Shown here in pieces: positions 22,939 to 32,893 of a DNA stretch of 64,000 nucleotides (position 1 is the first letter of the stretch; the number at the start of each line of letters is the position of its first letter). The DNA comes from Exophiala sp. HKRS030 (lineage: Eukaryota > Ascomycota > Eurotiomycetes > Chaetothyriales > Herpotrichiellaceae). The translations under genes were made by a program, and so were the position numbers. The notes under the pieces were generated by a model. It worked only from the letters and a program-made list of their open reading frames with translations, made no database searches and was not told where the DNA came from. The DNA is taken from assembly GCA_023897205.1 (NCBI GenBank), contig JAHWDD010000004.1:3038001-3102000 (forward strand), given 5' to 3'.

Positions 22939-23802
22939 CCTGGATGGTCTCAGGGATCGAGTTCTGTGGTAGTTTTTAAGACGAGGTTGGCGTGCGCTAT
23001 GATAAGAGGGTCGTGACTCATACCCCAGATGCGGTACGGAGTAGGCGAGATTGCGTAGAGGCGAACCGGACTGCCGTTTGGACGACTGACCAACACTCTC
23101 TTCCTCTTCTTCAGGGCCTATCCGATGCAGAGAAGGTGGCACCGGCTGATATGGAGGTGTTGAACCAGGAACGCCCTGTCTGCCTCGTACAATGGCTGAA
23201 AGACGTAAAAATTGGATACGGGGGTTCAATGACTGTCGCGATGCGTTTCCGGCGCCACTATCGGTCTCTTGGATCTGTTGAAGCTCTCGAGTACTTGTGT
23301 CTATGGCATCAACGTCACCAAGAAGACTGATGGAGTTTTTGGCTTCGGGCGTGAAGCGCGTCTGCATGTAGGTGAAGGAATTTGTTTCCATCGTGATTGA
23401 GAAATGCGTGTCTGACAGAGCTTGATGTCAGTCTTGGCGTCGCGATCGGCTGAAGTGTTGGAGTGACGACGGATGGATACATGATGAGGATTATGTTCAT
23501 CTTCAAACTCGATGTCAATAAGGAGAAATCATTAGAGAGATCTAAAGAGTTGGCATAATAATTGACATGTCATTGTCTTCAACAATACCGTCAGGCCAAA
23601 TGTCAGTCTGAGTTTGTGAGGGTCAAGTGCGACTATGGTGAAGGGAAAGCGAAGCAAATATGCAATGGTCAGGACTATGTGTTATGACTACTAGCTGCCT
23701 GGTATTGTAGACAGTTCATCTTCACCTGTGCAACATTATCAATTGACTTCTAGGACTATGTACTCCTCAATCATCGAATCCAGTACGGAGTCAATGCAGA
23801 GT
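22939..23802. other. Spacer between eIF2B gamma and GTR2
   Basis: No separate gene is supported. The first 453 bases are open in frame with eIF2B gamma (see findings) but are treated here as leader. The rest is the presumed promoter of eIF2B gamma and the 3' flank of GTR2. Confidence 0.5.
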
Positions 23803-25306
23803 CTACGCCGATGCAGCATCAGCATTAGCATCAGCATCGGCTTGCTGCTCGCCATTTCCATTCGTGACTGCTTTGTCCTTCTCCCAGTTTCGGGCAAAGA
23901 CCTCATTAAGCGCATCCTGGAAGATATGGCAGTTGTAGTCGATTAGACCCTTCTTATCCCTTGCCTCATCATTCTTTATTACAGACACTAGGCAGAGGTA
24001 CCTGGAATGTGATCAGTAAGTCCGTGCTTTCTACAGGTGGGAATGTAATCTTACCGATTCATCTCCTTCAAGTAGATCATCGTTCCATCATGTACGGTGA
24101 CTGAAGATTCTGCTTCCTGCATCTGTTCTCCCAGCACCACGTTGTGACTGCGTTCATATCCGTAGATGTCCGTGATGTCCACAATGACGTCTATGTAATC
24201 CGAACACATCTCGTAGACTTCCATATCGATCGGGCCGCTATCACTGGCAACATAGATCTTGCTGAGAATGTCGAATAGGTACGCTTTCGCCATTCCGCAG
24301 TTATTGACGAGGATAGTAAGGAGGTTTTCGAGTGTGTTGAGCTGGGGAATGAGCTTCTGAATGACTTTACTGAAAGCTTCGAAGATGGAATGGTCATAGA
24401 TGGATGTCAAGTGATACGTGATGTTGGGGTTGATGTATCCGGCATCGCTGAGGTCATCATTGACACGTTGAACAATGTCTTGATAGATGTCGGAGCGTAG
24501 CTCTTCGTTGAGACTGTCGATTTTGTGGACGAACACCTCAACATTGATGTGGGGGAATGTGTTTTGGAGATTTATGATTGTGGTGGTGAGCCGATTCAAA
24601 GAATCACTGTAGTCATCTTGTGCGTCAATGACCCAGACAAGGGCACCAATTTCCGAGAAGATTTCTGTAGTGTCGAATGTAGGATCAAAATAGTCAAGTT
24701 GACCAGGAAAATCCCACACTTGGAAGTCCATGAATGACCTTACCGAGTCTTTCTGGATACGTGTCGTGGATTCGAGGAAAAGAGTCTCTTGGGGAGGCAT
24801 TTTGTGGAAAACCACACTAGTTATCGAGGATTTGCCGCTTCTTCAGGCTGTTAGCTATACTCGGACGCGGGTACTATGCAAACCGACTTACCGTCGCTGT
24901 CCCATCAGCAGGAGCCGAGGTTTGTTCTGGCGCAGCTTTTTATCCATTGCGAAGACGTTGCCTTCAACTTTGCTAGTTGGATTCGAGGTCGATTTGAGAG
25001 TGTCGGGCTTGTTGAGGGAAAGCAGGCTCAACTGCACGGTCTTAGCAATATATCCATTTGATTGCAGCAGTGTGCGATTTTTCAGAAAGCAGGCCTCCGA
25101 GAGAAGGAGATACTTACCCTAAGTGATGGTGGCGAGCCGGGAGGAGTTGTGGAAAGGATTTCGAGAGCTCGGTGCGATGGAGAGCCAGGAGGAGTTGTTT
25201 TGTGAGCTGGTGAGCCTACGCAGGACTCTTCATTGGGCGTGCTATGGATGTCATTGTGTTAGTCTCATAATCTCGCAATGTAGCAGGAAACATACGAGTC
25301 AGGCAT
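23803..25306 (-). CDS. GTR2: Rag GTPase Gtr2 (RagC/D orthologue), 422 aa, five exons
   Basis: Exons on the minus strand are 25306-25296, 25241-25118, 25040-24892, 24840-24055 and 24001-23803; all phases agree. Intron 1 has a GTATGT donor and an ACTAAC branch. Gtr2 pairs with Gtr1 on the vacuole in the EGO complex and passes amino-acid signals to TORC1. The P-loop GQRRSGKSS lies at 92-100, the switch-II motif is WDFPGQLDYFDP, the base-recognition motif is HKIDSL, and the C-terminal half is the roadblock-like dimerisation domain. The N-terminal 75 residues are an extension with two TTPPGSP repeats. The C-terminus ends in an Ala/Asp-rich tail (QQADADANADAASA). The exon 3 acceptor could instead lie 9 nt downstream, removing TVQ. 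Confidence 0.93.
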
Positions 25307-27422
25307 GTTGAGAAAGTTGAAACCATATGCTAATGTGATATGGGAATGTGACGTGCTAAAAAGTGAGGTTGCAGAGGGATATGAAAACAAGCAAAAGACG
25401 AAAGATGACAACAATAGAAAGAGCGACTCTTGTTGTGATCATTGCCATGATGTCGTCGCTATGAGGCGCAAGTCGACACCGCATCATGTCTCGGCGACAG
25501 TGAAATCAAGTGCATCGCATTACAGAACAATCATAGTAGCTCCATTCGCTTACCTTCTGGCTGTTATGAGGTAAACATTTTGTGCACAGTGACTTAGTTG
25601 TCCTGAAGTCGTATTCTCTTTGTAAAGCTTTCATCGATTAAGCTGCCGAAGTCGATGATGTCGCGATGTCACCACTTTTCGTTCGGAAGAGCACAACAGC
25701 AAAGACCAGCAACAGGAAATGCTGTATCTATGTCTCTTCCTCGTGGATGTCTGGGGATTACACGGGGGAGGCACAGAGATGGAGAGGTAAAGAATTGTGG
25801 TCATTGTGATATCTGTGGAAGCACAAAGACCAATACTTTGATTAGGAGATACATTATTCCGATCCGATTCATTGCGATCTCTTCTACGGTGGCGCATGTA
25901 GACTCCCGTACGGCGGTGCAAAGTAACGTGCATAGACAGCCACACGAATCGATTTCGACCAGGCGTTGTTGGCAGGCAACGGAGGCCTGCATCCGAGGCT
26001 GTCTTTATGGCAAGAAGGTTATCTTCCTAGGTACTTTGCTGGCCATTATATGGATGCCCGAGCGGAAACATCCAAATGGACAGCCACTACGGAGTACCAG
26101 GTGTACATACGGATACCTTGCTATGAACGTTACGGTCAAAAGAGCCTAGTAAGCGATCCTAGTAAGCGAGCCTATGAGACACCAGAAGCCCGAGTTTTGT
26201 GCTCTCGCAGGCAGCGGACTCTCCGATACTGGTTGACTAAAATGTTTGGCGCTTCGTAAAGACGGCGTTGTGATGAGTGTGGAATCACTGGTATTGCAAC
26301 TGCATACATCTCCGTCAACGCTCGCTACGGTCTTAACGGCAGATCGTTCTTGCAGATCTCCAAGAGCAGAAACAGACATGACATTACATATCCTCTGGTA
26401 GTGGTGGCTGGGATGGATGCCAGATGCCAGATGGGACCAGGGCCGTTTAAATGTAGGAATGTCTGTAATCTCAGCACTAGACGAGCCGACGCGAGACCTA
26501 CTTGTACAATACATTACTACTACAAAGTGGCTCACTTACAATCCTTGCAGCCTTGCAGAGCGGAGCCTTGTCGATAAATGGGAAGCATTCCGCCAATCTT
26601 TCGAGAACGGCACCTTCAATCCGTGTGGAATCCAATGAAAGTTGGTCAAGGGGCGTGGTCAGCATCGTTGTTGATTAGTATACGGAGTAGTTGTCCTGTT
26701 TCGCAAAGAACGAGCCATCCGGATTATATCTCTCGATGGCGTTGCGGCTTTTTTGTTTTTGGGAAGTTGATTTTTGGTGTCTTTGAAAGCATCCGACATC
26801 TTCCAAATACCATTCGTTTGTTAGTCAGGAACGAGTATGAGGTGAGCGGGATTTCAGAGTAGCACTTTGTGAATGGTTTATCAGGATTACTCCATAGAAT
26901 ATTTTTTATCCTTTGGAATTTCCGAGCAATGGCAAAAGAGTGCGCCGTGCTGCGATATCGTCCCAACGCTTCCATCATCCTCGTGGATTTCCATCCTTTA
27001 CGTCAATCTCGATTGGATCCACCTTCCGGCCGCTTCGTGGTCCTCAATCCGGACTTTGTTTGAATCACCCTACAACACGCTTATCGCCTTCGTCTCTCTC
27101 GTCTCCCTGGCCCCTTTCCACCAGTCATGCTCGTGCAGACATTCCCGAGCGAGGTGGGAAAAGCACACCGCTGGATCAAACCTCAGCACTCCATAATGCT
27201 GCATCACTCGTGGCGGACCGCGATGGAGATTGAAACCTGACCGTGTTTCCAATATAAAAAAATGTCCCTGCACCAATCCCGTCGATCGCTATACGAAATA
27301 TTGACCACCTTTGCACGGCTTCTTCGAGTTCTATTGAGATGATGATGTAACTTACAGAAAGCAGGATCTATTGTATATTGTGTTTGTCCTTGCAGAAGCC
27401 GTGTGCTCTCCACGTCTCGACC
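25307..27422. other. 2.1-kb divergent spacer between GTR2 and an F-box gene
   Basis: I see no supported gene. The open frames are short, overlap on both strands and have no domain character. Two exact TACGGAGTA copies occur (26088-26096 and 26681-26689). The outer parts should be the divergent promoters of GTR2 and the F-box gene. Confidence 0.5.
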
Positions 27423-29205
27423 ATGTTGACAATGGCGGCCACAGTCATAGCGCAGCCTTGCTGGTTGTTGACGCTACCTGACGAGTTGAAACTACACATT
27501 GTCAACTATGTAAGACCCTACCGCCATCGTGGCAAGGTTCCATGCTAACATAGATCAGCTCGACACTCGTAGGGATATTTACAACTTGTCTAGAACATGC
27601 CGTACCCTCGAAGACGCAGCCATGGCTCGTCTGTACTACGACGTGGACTTGAGTCTATCAGAAGTCAAAGCCTTGCGAACTCCCATTCTCCGCACTCCAG
27701 TGACTCATTCCGTTCGACATATCACACTCAGAAATGAAAGGACAAGGAAGAGAGATACCGAGACTGTCTCGCAGCATGACCAAGTAGACCGGTTGTTGGA
27801 CATCATACCCGCAGGTCGACTGATCAGCTTTATGTGAGTGGGATTGAATTGCAGACACCGAGCATCGGCTAACGGCGACAGGCTGCTTCATCAAACTGCC
27901 CTGACGGCACAGACCTTGAATCTACTCACGCACCGCCACGGGACCAGTCTACAGTCTCTCGGTTTCTGCGAACTCGCTCCCTCGCTGGAGCCGACGATCG
28001 TCCCCTCGAACCTGACCGGTCTCGAATGTCGGACTGTCAACGACGGAGAAGGAGTTGAGAAGATCATATCGGCAAGCACAAATACTTTGCAGAGGTTGCA
28101 CTTGGGACAGGAGAAACCACTGCTGATGGCCTACCACAGCTCACGAGTTGGCTCGCTGGAACGAATCCCACAACCAAAAGAGACGTTCTTTTCCGCTGCT
28201 TTTGCCATGGAAAACATGCCACGATTGCGCGACCTCTCCCTCTCTGGCATTGACTTGATGCACCTTCGACCGTCGTCGATTCCCCGGATCCTGTTCTTCT
28301 GCGGGCTTGAACGCCTCTCCTTGGAGTCCTGCCCCGGCACCACGGAATTTCTCGACGAGATAGCGACGGCCTTTACCTGGGTCACATATTCGGCTGACGC
28401 TCCGCAGACTCCTCGCACCCTTCCGTCCCTCAGACACTTCCTCCTGCGGCACGAGAGTCCCACGGCCGCCCTCAAAGCCGCCCTGGTGCACTTTTCCACA
28501 TCCTTCACCGGTCTCCGCACACTCTCGGTGCTCTTCGAAAACGGCACCATTTTCGAGCGACCTTCGACTCTGATCGCTGGCCACGGCCCCACACTGCGCA
28601 CGCTCGTCCTTGAGGCTCGCATCCAGCCTCGCGAGCACCTCGGCCTGGACACGTCCCGTCCGTTCGGGGCCGGCGGATACTCATCGGACCTCTGGGCGGA
28701 CACGATCGACGACATTGCACGCCTCTGTCCGAACATCGAACAGCTCGGGATGGGCTTCCCCTGGAGCGACGAGATGGTGAGGTTGCGCAAAACATCACTC
28801 CCCGCCCTCGCGCGTCTCAAGACGATGCACGTCCGCAACTTCCCGGAGAACCGGGTCTGCTCCCAGGTCGGCGATTACAGCATCAAGGAGTACGCGAACA
28901 GGTTCATCGAGTGGGCCTTTCCGCAGACCTCAGTCGGCAGTAACAAACCGAGTCTCGAGCATCTCGCCATTGGCCCCACAGTACACGAGAGTCGTTGGAA
29001 GATGGCTCCCGGGGCTTTTGCTGCTGGTCCCAGGTCCTCCCAACCTCCCGAATTCCTGAGGACTCATCACTTTTGTCTGGATTGGGCCCAGACACGTTTC
29101 GGACATTGGAGTCCACTGACCACCCCGGTAAGTGAGAAGTTCATGGAAGAAATTATAGGACAAAAACCCCTCAAAGGTGTGTTTGAGCAGGTGTGGTTGA
29201 AATAG
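27423..29205 (+). CDS. F-box/leucine-rich protein, 561 aa, three exons
   Basis: Exons are 27423-27509, 27559-27833 and 27882-29205. Both introns (49 and 48 nt) have GTAAGA/GTGAGT donors and GCTAAC branches. The F-box spans the first intron: LPDELKLHIVNY joins LDTRRDIYNLSRTCRTLEDA, the classic LP...I...L...L..C pattern, so this should be a Skp1-binding SCF substrate receptor. The remainder consists of leucine-rich segments (LRDLSLSGIDL, GLERLSLESCPG, FTGLRTLSVLF), a probable LRR-like solenoid for substrate binding. In-frame joining at intron 1 needs the second AG (27557-27558); the nearer AG at 27552-27553 would shift the frame. Substrates are unknown. Confidence 0.88.
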
Positions 29206-29816
29206 TGCCTCCCATCTGTCTACTCATTTTGCCATGGCGTCTTATTTCGGTGTGGATGGCGTTCAATTTGTGGTCGTCAATTAGCGATTGGTGTAGCGCT
29301 GCTCTTGGAATTTTTTTCTCTCTCTTTTCTTCTTTCTTCTCGGGCATCTATCTTCAAACCATATGGAACCTTCACATCGGCGCACGGAGATTGGCTTTGC
29401 CCTTTGATCTGTTTCCTTTTTACACACGTGATAGATCTTGTTGGGATGGGTCAAAGGAGGAGTAGGATGAGACTGAGGCGTTCATTTCGGTGGTGGCTGT
29501 TCTGTTCAGGCTCACGACTATAGAACCTGCCGGACGTCTGTCTCAATCACTTATGTACTTGATGCGACTTTTTTTGGGCCGCCACGATACCCCGTCTGCA
29601 ATTATGCACGAATAAATAGACTTGATTACTTCACAATGACGACTGATGAGCCAAATAAATAAACATTTGTTGTTGACATGTAAGTGCGAGTGCCGGGGTT
29701 GCAGTGGCTTTTTCTCTGTCTCGCAAAAGAATACAGGATATACAAGTACATATAACGTACACATGAATCATGCATGTTGTTGTACGTACAATCGTGGTAT
29801 TAGAAAAACCAAATGA
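29206..29816. other. Convergent spacer between the F-box gene and cnxABC
   Basis: About 600 bases hold the two 3' ends. No gene is seen. Confidence 0.5.
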
Positions 29817-32800
29817 TCAATACGTCTGTGGGACCCCACCATTCTCGAGCATGTCCGTCAGCCGCTGCCGTCTCGTGGACAGAAACTCGCGTGTACTGAC
29901 CCTGCCTCGACGCAGGATGGTCGTGGATGAATCCTGGTTATCGCGAGTGTGTGCCTCAGAGGGTGCGCCGACCGGGACCGTTTCCGTCGACTGCTTGTGA
30001 CTCATGCTGCCCATGTTCCTCGTGTCGGGGACAGAGTCGCCGGTCGAGGTCGGTCGTCTTTCGTTGTTTGCCTCTGGTGGTTCGTTGTGAGACTCGCTCT
30101 CGACCCACCGAGTCCAATGGTTGCGGATGTTCGGCATGAGGACGCCACTGTCAATCTCCCTCTGCATGTGGGAAGTCAACGAGGCGATCTTTTTGTGTTT
30201 GATGTCGTGATGTTGTTGCTCCAAAGCTCTCAACATCGCCGCGTCGGCTGTTGAAGTGTCACCGGCCCTGCCAATTTGCGAACCCTCCCGATATCCGGGG
30301 GCAGTCGTCTTCTGCGCTTTGTCGACGGCACTGACCTTGACTTTGACAATTGCGTTCGATTTCTCGTCCCACACCCAGTCTCCAGACTTGCCACCGCTCT
30401 TGGCAACGACTCGAGTCGCCGTCAACACCATGGCCTTGTCCACCCCCTTGAGCATGTCGTACATGGTCAAGCCGGCGACGGAGGCGGCCGACATGGCCTC
30501 CATCTCTACGCCTGTTTTGCCTTCGCAGTCGACCGTAGCCATGACCGCGACGCCGCCAAATCTCAGCGTGTCTGGGCTCAGTCCCAGGGACCCGGCGGTG
30601 AACGGCTTGGGGAGTTGATCACTCATGAACGGCTCCAGGCGGACCTTCACACCCGTGATGGACAGGCCGGGATGGGCGAGTGGGATGAGGTCGGCCGTCT
30701 TCTTTGCGGCTTGGATTCCGGCGATGCGAGCCACAGCTATGGCATCACCCTTGCGCAGACGAGCTGCCAGCAAGGCTCTGTACGTCTGAGGGTCGGAGAA
30801 GAGCAGAACGGTGGTTGCCGTGGCGGATCGTCTTGTTGGGACCTTACCCGAGATCGAAACCATGTGAGCTTCACCATCTGATGTGAGATGGTTCAGCTCG
30901 GGAGGATCCTTCTCAAATTCTGATGATGAGGAGGAGCTGTGGCGCACATTTTCTTGGGAAGATAGCTTGCGTTGTTTGAGTCGAGCCCTGGCTTCGGGCC
31001 AGGTATGGCTTCTGAAAGAGGGGATGTTTTCCGGCTCGGTCGTCGGAAGGAAGCGAAATGCTTCTTGACAGCGAATGTAGCGGAATGTGTTCTTGGTTAG
31101 GGCTCGCCTCGGCCCTGTTGGTTGTGAAGCTGAATCATGATAGCATCGACGAGAGAGTGCTGAATTGGGTGCCGTGGTGAATGAGAAGTGCCGCCATTGT
31201 TGCCGAGATATGCTAGGTGTCGAACTTCCTAACAGGTGGAAAGGTATAGATGACGAGAGATATTTGCTGGGATGCGTGCTGGACTGAAGCTCTGAGTACG
31301 ATCGAGGCAAAGGAGAGGTGGGAGAAGAAGAGGGCATGTCATCTACAGAGCAAGTCAGCACCGCAACTGACCACACAAACAAGGACAAAATCTCGACGTA
31401 GAGCGTGTATTCAAACTTGAATATGGGTCTATGTTCATTACGAAATGGTCGTGACCTCCAAGTGAGAATATGCTTGTTTTATATCTCCGTATAGACCGTG
31501 AACACCTGGGATGGGGACAATATGTTGATATGGCTTACCCACCGATTAAAATCATTGGCCTGTTCTTCATGTTTTCCAGCTCGCCAATGCCGGCATGCTT
31601 TTCCTTCTTCCGTTTGACAGCCATGCCGATCACGTCGAGTAATCTGGCTTCCTTTTCAGAGAACCCCAACTCACCAGTACTATCTGGAAGGCCTTGTCGT
31701 CGGTCCATTTCGATTTGCCTGATGGCCTCCATGGCTTCAGCGTCAATAGGCCTTCCATTGTTAGATTCCCGAAGGATATCACGAAGGGAGACTTCCGCAT
31801 TTCCAAAAAGGCAAACCTTCAAGTTGCCGTCACCAGTAATGCGAAGTCTGTTGCATGTGCCACAGAAGTTGTGCGTCATGCTGGTGATGAAACCAATGCG
31901 ACCAACAAAACCGGGAATCTGGTATGTTTTGCTCGTGTCATTCTTGTGGTCTTGAACTTTTTGGACGTCGGGATACTTTTGCCGAATAAGCGCGAGCATC
32001 TCGCCAAAGCTAATCATTTTCTTTTCCGACCATTTGTTGCCGTCAAATGGCATGTATTCGATGAAGCGCACTTCGATGTCTTGTTCTCTGCCAAGTTCGA
32101 CAAACGGCAGTATTTCTCTTTCGTTCAGTCCGCGCATGACCACACAATTGATCTTCAGCCGAATGCCTGCGCCGAGTTTGTTCATCTCCAGAATGCGGTT
32201 GATGGATTTCATCACTGCGTCATGCCCATTTCTGCGGGTCATGATGGTGAATTGATAAGGATCGAGGGTGTCCAAGCTTAAATTCACCCCAGTTAGACCA
32301 GACTCGACCATTGAATCCAGCTTGCGGTGCAGGGATATCCCGTTTGTAGTAATGCATAGTTCTTTCAATCCATTTTTCCTAAGATTCCCAATTTCATGCA
32401 TGAGCTCGACTATATCTTTCCGAACTGTAGGTTCACCACCCGTCAGTCGAATTTTGTTCACGCCCTGGTTGACAAACAACTCGGCCAGGTAGATGATCTC
32501 CGGAGTGGTCAACAGCTGCTCTGATGGAGACAACTGAACACCCTCCTCGGGCATGCAATAAAGGCATCGTAAATTGCAACGTTCGGTGACGGAGATACGC
32601 AGATAGTTGTGCTCTCTGGAGTAATTGTCGGTCAAAAAGGAGGAGAAGGACCGCGGTTCTTGTTCCTTGCGCAGTTTGTCCAAACGACGTCTTTCCGGGG
32701 CAGGTTGTCCTGACCCTTCCACTTTATGCGCTTGCCATTGAGGTGTGTCTTGATTAGCTGGCCTCGGCTGCGCAGCTGCTGCGGTCGACAAAGGACGCTG

Positions 32801-32893
32801 AGGATAGCGAAGCGGTTTCGTGTGGCGAAAAGATTGCGGCCGGGTTTGACGTAACGAGGTTGCTATCATCTGCTTGAAAGCAGCCTCAGCCAT
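29817..32893 (-). CDS. cnxABC: Molybdenum cofactor biosynthesis protein, MoaA-MoaC fusion, 958 aa
   Basis: Exons on the minus strand are 32893-31543 and 31342-29817, joined by a 200-nt intron with GTGGGT donor and TAG acceptor. The MoaA half is a radical-SAM GTP 3',8-cyclase with cluster cysteines C106/C110/C113 (CNLRCLYC) and C344/C347/C361 (CGTCNRL...VC). The MoaC half is cyclic pyranopterin monophosphate synthase: KKTADLIPLAHP, TGVEMEAMSAASVA, YDMLKGVDKA and KSGGKSG. Together they make cPMP, the first step of molybdopterin synthesis needed for nitrate reductase. Residues 1-40 look like a mitochondrial presequence, and a second presequence-like stretch starts the MoaC half (first Met at 31337). 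A tail of about 170 residues follows MoaC. Splicing at an overlapping GTAAGC donor, or retention, ends MoaA in ILIGG; see findings. Confidence 0.93.
31337..31543 (-). promoter_or_regulatory. Alternative splice junction between MoaA and MoaC
   Basis: Reading the minus strand, exon 1 ends ATTTTAATCG, followed by GTGGGTAAGC. The donor at 31542 (GTGGGT) leaves one base and, with the acceptor at 31343, gives I-D-D-M and continues into MoaC. The donor at 31538 (GTAAGC, closer to consensus) gives I-G-G-stop. No splicing also gives I-G-G-stop. The branch site CTGAC lies 13 nt before the acceptor. The first in-frame Met of MoaC is only five bases into exon 2. Confidence 0.75.

Noticed and set aside
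28131..28838. Antisense open frame of 235 codons within the F-box gene
   Set aside because: It is Arg-rich and shadow-like, opposite a GC-rich exon with clear leucine-rich coding character.
29817..32893. Treating MoaA and MoaC simply as two separate genes
   Set aside because: The in-frame 200-nt intron with branch site and the known fungal cnxABC fusion favour one gene; separate products remain possible and are covered in the findings.
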